Notes: a model not told the origin generated them from the sequence alone. Positions 22,906-35,445 are shown, counted from the first letter of the stretch. The stretch is 64,000 nt of DNA from Orthonyx spaldingii (GCA_013397795.1 VZTJ01004298.1:269861-333860); one strand, 5' to 3'. A program made the numbers and translations.

Positions 22906-25499
22906 TGCCAACTTCCATCTCTGCTGAGATGTTAGCAAGGAATTGCACACACAAAGTCTCCTACTTCAATTTCTGAGGGACTCCTGACCCTCCATGCACT
23001 ACAAACATACTAGCGGTTCCTGTGCTGGTGCCCAACCGTCCTTTCCACCCACCAGGCTGGAGCTGATCCTTGTCATCCACACTGCTGTCAATCACTAACA
23101 GAGCAGGCAGCGAAACGCTGCTCAAGTTAAAGACACTCTGCCCCAGAAGCACCCTTTGCTTATCCGCTGCGGATCTGACTGTTCTATTGGCAAAAGCACA
23201 GGTGTCCAGAACACATGTGGGAAAAGTGTTATTATCACAGCTCTAGTCCAAGCCTTAAGACACAGATCTGCCTTCCATCCAGGTGACATGACAGGCCAAC
23301 CCTGACAAGAAACACCTTCAAGCTGAACAAAGCAAATTTGGGATCAGCAATACCAAGGAAAGGCCTCTGCTCTAACTCCAAGTTCACCAAAATTGACTGG
23401 GAGATAAAGGGACAGAACAATTTCCTTCCATCCAAATGTATCTACAAGCACCATTTCTGTAAACTGAAACCCCCCTGAGCCACTCAAATCCAGAGGCAGT
23501 GTGAGGGAATTCTGCAGACTGGGCACAGCACCCACCCAGACTGGTTTTATACCAGCATTTGCCAACATGACCCATTTCACGCACATCAGTGGCCAGCGCT
23601 GCTGTCCGCAGCAAACGCCTTCTAATTCCACTGGGTTTTTTCCCTCCTGCTCTAGTAAACAGAAAATAATTCCTCAATTTACCCTCAAAGTTCCAGTTTG
23701 CTGCTGTGCCATCCCTTACGGCACTCAGCATCTCCTGATTCATGCGATACGTTCAGGCTCCATCTGTGCATATTATTGACCAGATTATGTAAACTACGCT
23801 TTAGCAATTCACACTCACTTGGTTCTGCAGTACCTGTGGGTGCTAAGCATATGTTTCCCATTCTCCTTGCTCTCCTGGGCCATATGCAATCCCCTCAATC
23901 CAGCAGCTTTCCTATAGACCCAACTAGGTGCCTGGTATAAATCCATATAAATCCCATTGGCTGTGCCAAATCCTGGATGTAAATCTGTGCAGACTTGGTG
24001 GTACTCCATGTGCGATCCCATGGACTCCTGGTGCCCAGCAGCACTGCTGGGCCACTGCTGACAAAGCCCCCCCCTTGCACGAGGCCTGGAGGGGCTGGTG
24101 GGTGATGTTCCCCGAGCACCGAAGGAGACCTGGCAGGTATGACAGCTCAGGGGGCAGCGCCAGCCCTCAGCCCAACCTGAGCACGCAGCCCCTGGGCTCC
24201 CCTTCGCTTCCCTCAGCAAGGCAGCCAAACGGAAAAGCCAGTGTGCTAAAAACCCAACAGGACTCGTAGAGTCTGGTTTTCAGAACTGAGATATTGCTCT
24301 GTTGCTAGGCAAAATGGAAGGGTTTTCTCTCCTCTTTTTGGAGAAGCCTCTGCTCTCTTCTTGAGGGGCAGAGCTGAAAATCATACTGTCACTAATGCAA
24401 AATTAGACTGACAGCATGGAGACCTGCTTCTTATTCCAAGGCATGTCACCATCCAGCCTGCTGCCTTCTGGGAATGATACCATATACTCAAAGGATTTTA
24501 CAAGGGTAAAAACAACCCTTCAGCCCACTGCTGCAGCAGGATGGTGCTGGGGCTCTGCTTTGGCTTGTTACACTTCACACTGGAGCAAGGAACTGGAACT
24601 TCAGCAGATTCTACGGGCACAACAAGCAGCTTCAGGCAAACAAAGAAACAGGACCCGCCCATTCACAGTGGAAGGGAACGGCTGTCTGGAATCCCAGCAG
24701 TTGGTTGGTCTTCCTCTCATGTAGCCGTCACATTTAAGTACTGAACATGTACTGGGATATGCTGCTCTTTTGTTCCAAACCCCGGTATGTTTGTAGCAGA
24801 GGGGGAGTTCAAACAGTTGAACACACCAACAGGAATTTTCCAGTAGTGCCAAAGCAAGAGATGACATATTCCTGTTCCTCGTCTGCAAGAGGGGGCACAG
24901 CACTGTCACTGGAGACAAAATATATCCCCTGTCCTGTAGAGAGTGATTTCAACTTGGCATGACCCTCCAAAATAAACCTCCTACATCTGTGGTAGGAGGA
25001 AGTCACTTGCAGAGCAGAATCTGACATGGGAAGCCAGACCCAAGACTGCTGCACACCAAGAGACGGCATTTCTGGCCCATGAGCAGTGCAGAAACATCCA
25101 CACAGGCTGACACTCTGGCACTGGGGAGCTCTTGAGCAGGTGCCCCATGCCCCTGGCTCGATGAGCTCATCCCTTTCCAAGAGTCAGGCACCTAGCCGAA
25201 GGCTGCCTCACATCCACATCTGGATTAGCCGAAAACACGAGCTGCACCCCATGAGAGGTTACAACTCAAAGCACTCTGCCCTCTCCCATCACCCTTCATC
25301 CACTCCCTCAAGCTCCCTGCAGAGCTGCAGGGATTTACCGCTGCCTGATATGAAGCAAATTAGGACATCCCAGGAGCCGATGCATCTGTGCTACCTAACA
25401 CACAAACCCAGACAGGAACGTTGACTTCCCAGGAAGAGTAAATCGTTTCCCCCTTACGTCTGCTCACGTGGCCCGAGGTGCAGGAATCCAAGAAGGATG
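22906..25499. other. Non-coding background
   Basis: GC-moderate unique sequence over about 2.6 kb. The region 24020-24200 is locally GC-rich but CpG-poor. Open frames of up to 137 codons (23815-24228 -) overlap + strand frames of similar length. No element or gene is supported. Confidence 0.45.
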
Positions 25500-25745
25500 G
25501 GGTTAGTGCACAGCTCTAGTAATTAAACAGATAACTCAGACCAAGTGTTTGCAATTTCCTCAGCCTGCGTTTGTTAGGGATGCATCTGGATCTCCATAAC
25601 CATTACCTTCTGCTACCTACAGGTAGAGATAATTATCCACGAGTAAACGATTACCTAGGCTATAAATTACCTACAAAAATTGGGGCTGGGGTTTTGGCAA
25701 TCACCATTCCAATTAATTAACCAAAATTGACTACCTGGCTTTAGA
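25500..25745. promoter_or_regulatory. Candidate CNE with nested palindromes
   Basis: The island contains AATTAAACAGATAAC, then CTACCT-AC-AGGTAG (25613-25626), the perfect palindrome GATAATTATC (25628-25637), GATTACC, CCTAGG and TAAATTACC, ending with CAATTAATTAACC near 25709-25721. Adjacent palindromes give a tightly organised 45-bp core. AGGTAG/CTACCT resembles a ZEB or SNAIL half-site and TAATTA a homeodomain dimer. Function is inferred. Confidence 0.45.
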
Positions 25746-27225
25746 CCAAATATTTCCTCATCAGTATTCCATGCCAGTGCATATGAGATGAAGGAAACAA
25801 ACAAGAGAGGAGAGACAGGGAGAAATCCAATGAAGGTTAGAGGGAACTGAGAGCAACAGAGACAAGCAGGAAAGGATTCCTGGTATTCATGGTGAATGCT
25901 CTCTGGCATAGCATGTGACAGTGCCAAGGGCAGGACTGTGCACAGCACCAGCAGCACTCTCACAGCCATTCCCATCAGGCAAGGGTGTCACAACCATCAG
26001 TGGGAATGGAAGAGCTCAGCAGCCTCCAGATCGGGGCTCTGGGCACATTTCCAAGGGCTGCTTCGGCAAGTAGGGGAGATGGTCATGTGTGGATTACCAT
26101 GGCTGGGGAGGGGACAGCCCCCAGGCCTGAGCCCCACATTGCCGCAAGAGCTCCTGAGTCCTCAGTTCTCCCTTTGGCAGGAGCTGCTCAGACCCACACC
26201 AAACCTGCACTTTCAGTATGGGAGAAGACAGAAAAATGTCACACCAATATAAACAAGGCATTGCACACCTGCAGAACAGCAACTGAGGCACCACACGCTC
26301 AGTCTGTGTGACTGCGTACACTGAGTATTGAAGAAATTCCCAACATTCTCTGCTGAATGATGCCTGCAGGCCATCACATGCAGACTTTTCACATGGGACT
26401 GTGCTCCAGGAAGATTGCTAATGGCAGAAGCTGCCATTCCAAGCAGAGCAATGAGCTCTTTGACAAGCCCCCCTTGGGCTCAGCATCCCAGGGAACCCCA
26501 GAACTCTTCCAACAGAGCCCTGCAGGAGCCCTTCCCTGAGCAGAGCACACCTGAGAGCAATTTCCCATTGCACAGGACCAGACAGCAGCCCCACGAGCCC
26601 CACAGAGGAACCACCACAGGCACAGGGCTGAGCACAGGCCGTGCCACACACACGGGCTAAGGCTGAGCTCAGCTGGATCAGGTGCGTGTGTCCACACAGC
26701 AGCCATTCGCACTGTACCTTCTCTGAGGGACATGACAAGAGAGAGAAATGTCACGACAGACCACGGTGTGATGCTACCAGAATATTCCTTTCACCATTTG
26801 GGGTCTGCCCTCTCAGCCTGACAGCTCCAGGTGCTGTCAGAGAGAGCCTTCTCCTCCGGGCAGACTATCTCCTGGTCACCAGTAAAGGACTCACACCTGT
26901 ACTTTGTTCCACAGCTCTCACATGGGATCACAGGTAGCACACAGGAGTGCTGGCACTCCATGAAAAAAATCCTGGAGGAGTGCAAAACTGCAGTCAGAAA
27001 TCCGAGCTGTTTCTTCTCAACTCAGAAGAACCCTTCCCCTGTCATAAATGGAAATGTGCAGTCAGCTGAAATGGGACCAGAATATTTATTTGGTTGTGAT
27101 TTTTAGTACTAGTTCTTGAACATGTAAGGCACTTCAAGAAAGATCTAAAGCTGTAAATGCTGACAAACCTGGTGATTAGCAGCTGTTCTAGGCTGTTCTG
27201 GAGAACTCAGCAGGGAACTCATTTC
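25746..27225. other. Non-coding background
   Basis: GC-moderate sequence. A - strand frame ending at 25667 and starting at 25975 begins with a signal-peptide-like segment; it is discussed as a finding but not called as a gene. Frames at 26389-26754 (-) and 26418-26738 (-) overlap each other and have no domain. Confidence 0.4.
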
Positions 27226-27465
27226 AAACCAAACGATCCACAAAGAAAATTACTACTTGAGATAATCTAGTGCCTTCCACGTCACCTCAGAAATTGTTTT
27301 CAAGATGCTTCTCTCCTGTCACCCCCGGTTATTGATTTATTAAAAAGCAACAAGATATTTCACTGCATAAAGTAAGATTTTTATTTATTTATGCAGGCCT
27401 GTCACTGTCGATAAAATACTGTGGATGTTAGAGATTACTGCACTCCGTATAATTAAGGGAAAGGG
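27226..27465. promoter_or_regulatory. Strong candidate CNE with HOX/PBX-like words
   Basis: The island contains GAAAATTACTAC, GAGATAATC, GGTTATTGATTTATTAAAAAG (with TGATTTAT, a PBX-HOX-type word), TTTTTATTTATTTATG (posterior-HOX type) and CGTATAATTAAGGG. It also retains CGATAAAA and CGTATAAT CpGs. Stops in all frames rule out an exon. Confidence 0.45.
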
Positions 27466-27889
27466 CAGACCTCTGTGCAAGTGCTCAATAGAATCCTGAT
27501 CCTGCCTAGGCAGACGGGGTGCAGGGAGAGAGCAGAGGTACTCCCGAAGACAGTAGAGCCCTGTCCCCCTGCCACTGACCTGGAACAGCCCCATGGGTCC
27601 CCAAAGGTATTCCATGTCAGGGTTTCTCACTGGGAACGCCAGACAGAAGATGCAAGGGGAAAATCTACTACCAGCCCACAGCTCAGCAAGTGCAAAGGAA
27701 AATAACCAAAACTCAACCAGCAAGAAAACAACCAACACAAAGAGCATCGAAGTCTCATGTGTCCCCTCAAACAGCTGCACGCGTGAGGCACGTCCCAACT
27801 GTATCCACCCTGTCCAGCTCCACAACAAAGCCAAGTCACTGGGGTCTGGAGAAACGCCTCCCTTTTGAACTCTATTTGTGTGCCTGTAG
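27466..27889. other. Non-coding background
   Basis: Unique sequence with antisense-overlapping frames at 27385-27834 (-) and 27593-27868 (+). Neither has a recognisable domain. Confidence 0.45.
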
Positions 27890-28035
27890 CAATTAAGCCA
27901 TCATTCCTGCTTCTCCTGCCTTGTTCTCATTTCAGGCTTACCCAAACATTTGCTAATGAACAGTAAATCTTTAGACTACTTAGAATTGCTCTGGTTAATA
28001 AACTGAAGGCATTTCATCAGCCTTACTCAAAACTC
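27890..28035. promoter_or_regulatory. Short candidate CNE
   Basis: CAATTAAGCC, TTTGCTAATG, GGTTAATAAAC and TTTCATCAG words fall within 130 bp. The composition shift is modest. Confidence 0.3.
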
Positions 28036-29485
28036 AAACTCGTTTAGGAAAAAATCCACATCAGTCTGAGAGAAAAATGTTTTCCACTCCCAGAAAGGCC
28101 CTGGCAGCACAACACACGTTCAGGCTGACTGAAGCATTCTGGACAATAAGCAGAGTCTGATTTTCAAGAGTTTAATTTTATAACCTGAAAATGAAACCCA
28201 CAATTTCTGAAAGCACTGAGTATGAAACTGTAACACGGGCACTTGAAGTGCCTGAAACGCTAGAGAGATGCTAGACACCAAGCACTCTTGAGGTTCACCT
28301 AAGCAGTGTGAGGTGTTCAGAGCAGAAGACTGAAGGCAGCTTAAGCTCTTGCAGGTTTTGCTCAGGAATCTAAAATGATTTTCCAAACGATCACAGCACG
28401 TGTGGAATTCCACATCTGGGCCATGGTTTCGTGCTCACCTGGCTGTACAAGTGTTCCTCGCCAGTTACTGTACACAGCCAAAACCAAGAGCAGATTACAG
28501 GCCAAGTGAAACTAAAAACAAATAAACAGACTAACAACTACAGGGAGCAACTACATCTACCTGGCAGGTTTTGGAATAACTAAGAAAAGCATCAAAGACC
28601 TCTCTGCTAGGACAGACCTTCACCCGACAACTCTGGAAGAGTTCCCTAGATCCCCGGGTACCAGCCTCTGGTGTTCCTGAGGTCAGCCCACACTGCTAAC
28701 CCCACACTCCAATGCTACAGAAAAATCTTGGATGAGAAAAGCACAGATTAACAAAAAGCCCAGCAGGTTTACAAAAATGAAGTGGAAAATGCCCTTCTCC
28801 TAAAGGTCAGAGTGCTCTCAAACAGTCTGCTTTAGACTGGTACTCTGGATTTACTTCAAAGAGGTACAATAATAAAACCAAAATACATCACTTCCATTAG
28901 TTGGATCTCCCCGCCCTTAAATTACAGTAACAGGTGCTTTGGGAACTGCAGGTTTGCTCTATTTCAGAATGTAAAAAAGTTCCCTAAATGCCCCTTGGAT
29001 TCATCACATTCCCCGTGCAGCTGAACAAACAGTCCAGTTCCCACTCCAATGTCACACTGCCTCAAAAAACCCCGAAGAAACCCCAAAGCAGGAAGGAGCA
29101 GCTGCAGCGGAGGGTCCTGCCTTGGGAAACTCTCCCATACTCCCAACACCACCAGCCAGGCTGGGCAGACTCCAGCCCAGCCACACGGGGACATGCCCAG
29201 GGGCCCGCTCCTCACTGGGTCCTGCTGCCTCACAGGGACCCTCCTCAGCACGTTGCTCTCTTGGTTCTTTCTTTACTCTCAAGGTCACCTCTTGTTCATC
29301 CGATCATTCATCCTGCATGTCTCACCCCCAGGGTGGTTCCTCGACTTTCAGTGAGTTCCAGCAAAGCTGCACCTGCACCTCCCAGGGACCAGTGTTGTTT
29401 GTGACACCCAAGAAACCAGTGCCATGTTCCTTGGGGGAGCTCGGGGGACCTCAAAGGCACTAGTTCTCTGCCCAGGAGCAAAGAA
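28036..29485. other. Non-coding background
   Basis: Unique sequence with a weak AT-rich patch at 28850-28950 that includes AATAATAAAACC and CATTAGTTGG. The remainder is GC-moderate and C-rich (29050-29460). No gene or repeat recognised. Confidence 0.45.
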
Positions 29486-29735
29486 GCCATTACAGCTTGT
29501 ACTAGAAGATTTAATAGGTGTCATAATTTATCATGTAAACCGAAAAGTGTTTCTTAATTAAGTGCGTACGTTAATGAATTTTTTAATTTGATCCCTGTAA
29601 GTACCTTGCTATACTAATTGCAATATTCTACACATTAGTCATCCGCTGTTGCCCTTGGCTATTTTCTACCCTGAGAGGAAGAGATAGAGCTTTTCAGTTA
29701 AAGTTCATTTAACTCTTTCCACCCAACAAATTAAA
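29486..29735. promoter_or_regulatory. Strong candidate CNE with TAATTA palindrome
   Basis: The island contains AAGATTTAATAGG, TCATAATTTATC, the perfect palindrome CTTAATTAAG (29553-29562), CGTACG (29565-29570), GTTAATGAATT, TTTAATTTGATCC and CTAATTGCAATATT. It ends with a perfect inverted repeat AGTTAAA-GTTCA-TTTAACT (29696-29714). CpGs in CGTACG and ATCCGC survive in AT-rich DNA, a mild sign of constraint. Confidence 0.5.
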
Positions 29736-31914
29736 TTTCCTGTTCTTCACACTGGAGAGTGACAGCTGCATTCCAGGCCCGCAGCATAGGAAGGATGGTG
29801 CTTGGCACACACATCACAAGGGATGAACACATCCCAGCCTGGTCTCAGATGTAGTGAGTTGGGTTCATTTCATTACCTTGATTACAAACAGTACCAAGGG
29901 ACAGAATTTCCAACCTACTCATTGTTCCAGGTTTCCTCCAGTGAGGCATCAGCTTTTCTGATACTGCTCACTCATACCCAAAATTCAAGAGCAAGAGGGT
30001 GGGAACCTTGCCACTGAGCATCCAGAGAGTGAAAGGAAAGTAGCTGGAGGCATGCCACATGGCTCAAGCATCTCAGCAACCACTCCAGCAATTTTCTCTC
30101 CATTTGGAATAGACAAACTGGCATGACATGCAGTAATACTGAGGCAGTTCACAAACCTGATGACTATCTTTGGCTACTTTCTGCTACCTGGACAATTTAA
30201 AGTGGGGCTTCAGACACCTCTGACACATTCCAGGCTACAAAGCCAATTCTCTCTCTGCAGGAATAATACTCTTGCGCTGTGGATGTTCATTAGACCAGCC
30301 ACCACAAACTGAGAACACCTCACTGCTAGAAGAGAGGCTTCGCAAACACAGTAAATAAAGTCCTTGGACCTCTACAAACTCAGCAGTAAGACAGGACAAA
30401 GCACAAGGGTTATACCAACAACCAGACGAGAAGCTAGTGCTGAAAACACACAACTGCCTTCTTAGTGACTTCACTTGTTACTGCTTCTAGAGTTTGCATC
30501 AAGGAATTTAGAATTACAACTCAACAGTGATGGGAATTGAATGTGAAGGAGGAGCTGACCTTCACTCGGCCTCTCCAAGTCCTAAACCAACCCCCTCTTA
30601 AGCCTGTTGAATAGCACTCACTAAGCCTGGCTCTTACAGGAGAGGTTGACACGCCACAAAGCACTCCCTCATTCCACACAGTTTTTGGGAACAGATGTGC
30701 TATCATTCTGCTGAGACCCAGGCAGCAGGGAGCAATGTGTGTTCAATCCTGCTACTTCCATATCCCTGAAGAAAGAAGACAGAAAACCAAACAACAGTAG
30801 AACTGGTGCCAAGTGTGGACAGTTGGAACCACAGCTGGGCCTGAGGGGTGAGGCCACTGGCCCTGCACTACCTCAGGCGTTCCGCTGCTCTATGGCTCAT
30901 CGTTCCAGCTGGATGCTTCCTGCCACACCTGACTCGATTTATATTAAGATCCAGCAGCAAGTGCTCTAATCACTGATTGGAATTAAAGATGCCGCTGAAC
31001 TTGGGACAACAGTAACACACCACGGTAATCCACCACGCAGTTTGTTCTCCACACACACTTCTGAGCACATCATGGGTCTACTTCTGCTGGCAGTTCTCCT
31101 GACAAGCTCACGCATGAAATTAAATGGATTACACGGAACATGTTTAACTAACCCAGGAACCTCCGAGGCTGAGGTGGCTCTGGGTAGCAGTATTGCATCC
31201 CTCACTCACTCCCCACTCACAGGCAGAGCCTGTGAAATTAATAGCAACAGCCCAACATAACATACTTCAGGGAAGTGAGACTCTTTACATGGGTGGCTGT
31301 CACCTGCTTTTCAACAAATTTCAAAGTGTTGCCTACAGCATCCTGTTTTATTAGATGAAACGCATCCTGACACCTTTCTCACTGTATTATGCTCGACCGC
31401 TCAAATACTGAGATGCAAACCTCCCTCTCTATTTTTTAAAAAAGAAAACACTGCCCAGTAACTGCCAGAGGTCAGGCCTTGGTGTTTGGTAGCAGATCCT
31501 GCCTGTCCAATCCACTCCTACAGATGCCAGAGGTTGCCAACTGTACCCTGTTCGAAAAACCCTTCTCAGACGCCCTGACCACCAGCACTTATTCCCAGTG
31601 AGTTCAGGAGCTGCTGCCCGCTGCTGGCTGTTTCCCAGTCACCTCTCCGAGTGCCATCCACCACCACAGCTGCACATGAGCCACGCTGCCATCAGCTCAC
31701 CTGGCCCTTAGTGCCAGGAAAGGACATCTTCCCAACATGCAGCCCAACACCCTGCAGCTGTAACGATCAAGTTAAGCCAAGTTCTCTCCCCCACTATAAG
31801 ATGCCCCAACCCTCTCCAGACCAGTGCTCGGTCAATTCCAGTAATCTCAGCAGAACCAACATGAGGAATAACATCAGGGAGGATCAGCCCAGCCACAGGT
31901 ACAGGAAAGAAGTG
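29736..31914. other. Non-coding background
   Basis: GC-moderate unique sequence over about 2.2 kb with a weak AT-rich patch at 31310-31450. No gene, repeat family or site cluster recognised. Confidence 0.45.
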
Positions 31915-32345
31915 GATAACCAGAAAATAGTCTTGTTTCTCCTTCTGAATCCAAATTTTAAATTAGAAGGGTTAGGGAAGTGGCATTTATCTTTTGCAGA
32001 GTCTGCAGAGAGCAACAGCAAGTAGACTGCCAGTATTTCTACCACACATTACTAAAGCACACCACAGGTAGACCTGTCAGAAAATCACCTTCCCCACTAC
32101 ATGTACCATATGTTTATGAAGATACAAGTTACACATATTTTATCCTAGCGTGGGATCTGACTCGACACCGTCAAACAAAGCTCACTGAGTTTGTCACTCA
32201 GGCAAAGACATTCTTCTCATATTTATCCTTAACCACTCCTGCAGACGCTGCTTCCAGTACAGATTATCTTTGGTATGCAAGATGCTGTAACTGTAATTAC
32301 CCCAAGATAGACAGGGAATATACAAAGCTACAAACTTCTGCTTCA
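31915..32345. promoter_or_regulatory. Moderate AT-rich candidate element
   Basis: Contains AAATTTTAAATTAG, TTTATCTTTTGC, CATATGTTTATG, TTATCTTTGG and TGTAATTACC words, with several retained CpGs (AGCGTGG, TCGACACCG, GACGCT). A + strand frame runs through it (31980-32420, 146 codons) but shows no family resemblance, so a regulatory reading is preferred. Confidence 0.3.
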
Positions 32346-33159
32346 GCCTGGACACACCAATATGCAGCTACTTCTGGGAAAAATGGATGGGCTTCTCTCT
32401 CCAGTGCTCTGCACTTGTAGGTGTGTATCCATCCCTATGAACCTCCACTTTGATCCTGTACCAATTTTCACAGGTGTGGGTGAAACCATGACAAAGTGCA
32501 ATACAATGGAAAACACCAGGCTCATGACACTTGTCTCTCATGAAGATCATATGGACCATATTTTCAGTTGGTGTAAGCCAGCAAAACACCCCTGGAACTG
32601 CTGGAAAGATGCCAAATTTACACCACTGAAGAACTTGACCCTCTGTTCCCTTGCACGCCCCCCTGCGCTTGCTGTCACACCCCAGCATCAACTGAACATG
32701 GATGCTTTGGTGTCAAGCTGCTTTATGCACACTTTGACCTTTAGAGAGGGAAATCCTGTATTCCTTTTCTAAGTTCTCTGAGAAACCTTTGGGAAAGGTT
32801 AAGGTCACTCAAGTAGGGGACAAGGAGAGCTTCCCAGATTTTGACCAGTTTCTGCTGAGATTCTCCTGCCTTCAGTAGGACGTCATCATTCCAGGGCTCC
32901 TCCATCTGCAGCTACCTCAGAAGCACGGGTACAAACATGCAACAGTGGTTAGGCAAGCACTACATCTGTCTGCAGCTGCTCTCCTCAGCATCCTTCTGAG
33001 AAATTCACCTCTCTGCTATTCTTTCCAAATTCCTCTTTTATTGTGTTCCTCTAACACAATAAAACATCTACTGACTCCTGGTAGAGTGACCAGCAGATCT
33101 CCGTGGCTCATGCGCTCTTTTAAGCACACGTGCCAACCTACCTGCGTCCCTAGGAACTA
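32346..33159. other. Non-coding background
   Basis: GC-moderate unique sequence. Overlapping frames at 32362-32772 (+) and 32368-32691 (-) cancel each other as gene evidence. Confidence 0.45.
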
Positions 33160-33480
33160 CCGAAATGAAAATAAATCATCTAAGACCGGAGTCCAAATAA
33201 TGCCTCTCACTTGATCATTTATTGTTGGCTATTCTCTTAACCCCTTTCACTGTTAAAAGTGAAAACATCCTGGAGGGAAAAATGGTTCCTCAGCATAAAG
33301 GTGAAGAAAAAGCAAAAGTTGAACCACATGGTTTTATACCATGTCATTCCAAGTCAAATGTCAACACACTTGAATCACACGAACACCCTGAGTGCTCTAT
33401 AAGTCACTGGTGAGGATTATATTTATCCATTGTTCAAAGTACATCCTCCTTGTTTATCAGTCCCTTTTAATGTTCACTGC
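33160..33480. promoter_or_regulatory. Candidate CNE with IRF/PRDM1-like inverted repeat
   Basis: Contains AATAAATCATC, TGATCATTTATTGTT and the inverted repeat TTTCACT-GTTAAA-AGTGAAA (33245-33264). The AAGTGAAA arm matches the IRF/PRDM1 core. Further right are ATATTTATCCATTGTTC and TTTTAATG. Two ATTGTT words are SOX type. Confidence 0.35.
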
Positions 33481-35319
33481 AGCACAGAAACTGCAGTTTT
33501 AGCGAGTAAATTCCAGTCCTGCATTGTGAAGCCTCCTTGCCCCACACTGACATAGCTGCTTCTTGGCCCCTGTAAGGAAGAGTCCAAGGTCCACTGGTGC
33601 AGGTAAGCCTGTACCCTCAGTCTCTTCCATGAGTTCTGTCTCTCGCACAAAAGCTGTTCCCTGGGAATTCCCAGTGAGCCGGCACAAGACAAAATCCTGA
33701 AGCTCACTGACATGTGGTCGACCGCATCGAAATGCCCTTTGACAGAACAAACCCAACTCTGGTGGCTGAATTAAATCTGGGGAAGTTTCTCTGCCATCGT
33801 TAATCGTGTCCCCAGCATCCCCACAGAGCAGATGACAGGTGCCCCGGACTCTTTCAGGTCCTGTTGAATGGCATTTAATGCAGAAGACATCTGATCTGCC
33901 ACTGAGAGCAGCACTAAGTGGCTTGATCAGAAATGACATCTGAGCCAAATGAGCTAATTAGTTTACAGGATTTTCCCTTTCTGCCCCTACAACAGAAGTG
34001 GATTGGTGTTTTCGCCTCAGCTCTGACCTCACTGCAGGGTGCCATCCTATTGTTGGACCCATAGCTGGCATTTATAAAAAATATGAACTGCACGTGTTGG
34101 CAATTCCATCAAAGGCAGCACACACGGTGTCGACACACTGTCAGCTCTATTGTCAGGAGCAACACAGCATTCTGAATATGGAAAACAGTCCGAACAAAAA
34201 CAGCTTCCACCTGGGTAGGAAACCAGCACTGGCAAACTGGGACAGTAGAAGCCTAAGGCTGCCCAATGGTCACAAGGGTTCTTTGGGTTCATTTCTGCCT
34301 TCTCTGTGGCAGTGGCTGGGAGCTCCAACAATCCCAGGGATGTCATAGTCACCATTTTCAGTAAATCCACCACATCCACTGCCACGGCCATCTTGAAAGC
34401 TTTAAGTGAAAACAAAGTACCCACTCTCCTCTCAGATCTTCAGGGCTCCCCTCACCTGGCCAGATTCGTTCTTGGGAAGCGTGGCAGCCACATGCCCCCG
34501 GTCCATGGCTTCGACTAGCCCCTGGAACACCGAGCACCACTGCTTGTTCCTCAAATCTACAGGAAAACACAAATCTTGTGGAGCAGCAGTGACACCATTG
34601 GCTAAAAACAAGAAGTGCAGTGACTACTAATTCCAGACAAAATCCCAGTATTTCCACTGGCAGAGCCACAGTGGCACAGACCCAGTGAAAGGTCGGTGAT
34701 CTGGGAAGGAGAACTGGGTGGTTGGATGACTGAATGGTGCACCTATGTCCAGATTCCAGACAAGAGCTCCAGACTCCCAGCCAGTGAAGCAACTCAGGCC
34801 AGAACTTGCCAGAACCGACATCACAGATGGAGCATTAACTTTAACCCAAGCTTGGAGACTGGGCTGCATATAATTCTCTTGAACACAACATTAAAGCTGC
34901 AGCAGGCTTAAAATTTACTTATGAGTGCTTTATGCTGCAGCTGGACAGAAACACTCCTTAACCTGCTCTACCAGGTCCTCAATCACCCCAGCAGCGGCTC
35001 TTCCATGCTCCCAGAGCCAAAGGTACATCCTTGTGTCGCCTGTGGCCCGCTAACTCTGTGCCTCCAGATAAGTCACCAAAGCCACTATGACCACAAGAAC
35101 AACCGCACACTCCATGACGGAGCCGCACAGAGCTGCACACTGTCATAATCACACTGTCCAGCTATTGGGACCACTCTGGAACACTTCCAATGCCCAGTCT
35201 CTGTTGCTGTTTCCAGCGGTTCCTTCAGCGCATCAGCTGAGCTGCCTGGAAGCATTCAGGCCAGCTGTACAGGGATTGTCAAGGACTGGTGTACAACACT
35301 GGATTTGAGGGGGAGGTCT
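33481..35319. other. Non-coding background
   Basis: GC-moderate sequence. CTAATTAG occurs at about 33954-33961. TATAAAAA at 34073-34080 is an isolated TATA-like word without a CpG-rich or exon-like segment after it. Frames at 33499-33948 (-) and 34358-34792 (-) lack domains. Confidence 0.45.
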
Positions 35320-35445
35320 TCATTACAACAACAGTTTTAACTAGTTAGAACTGATTTATGCAATTTAATACTCAATATTAAGCCATTTAATAAGTGACTT
35401 ATATAAGTACAGGTGTTAAAAGGTGTTAAAAGACTTGTTAACCTG
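35320..35445. promoter_or_regulatory. AT-rich candidate CNE ending in T-box-like tandem
   Basis: Contains TTTTAACTAGTTAG, TTTATGCAATTTAATAC, CAATATTAAGCC and CATTTAATAAG words. It ends with two adjacent copies of AGGTGTTAAA at 35411-35430. AGGTGTTA is one base from the T-box half-site AGGTGTGA. Confidence 0.4.
35411..35430 (+). promoter_or_regulatory. T-box-like direct repeat, 2 x AGGTGTTAAA
   Basis: Two perfect 10-bp copies place identical GGTGTTA cores exactly one helical turn apart on the same strand. T-box factors bind GGTGT-containing half-sites and many prefer paired sites. The TTA ending is off-consensus, so the assignment is an inference. Confidence 0.35.

Noticed and set aside
34073..34080. 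TATAAAAA as a promoter
   Set aside because: Isolated word with no CpG-rich segment, initiator context or exon-like sequence downstream.
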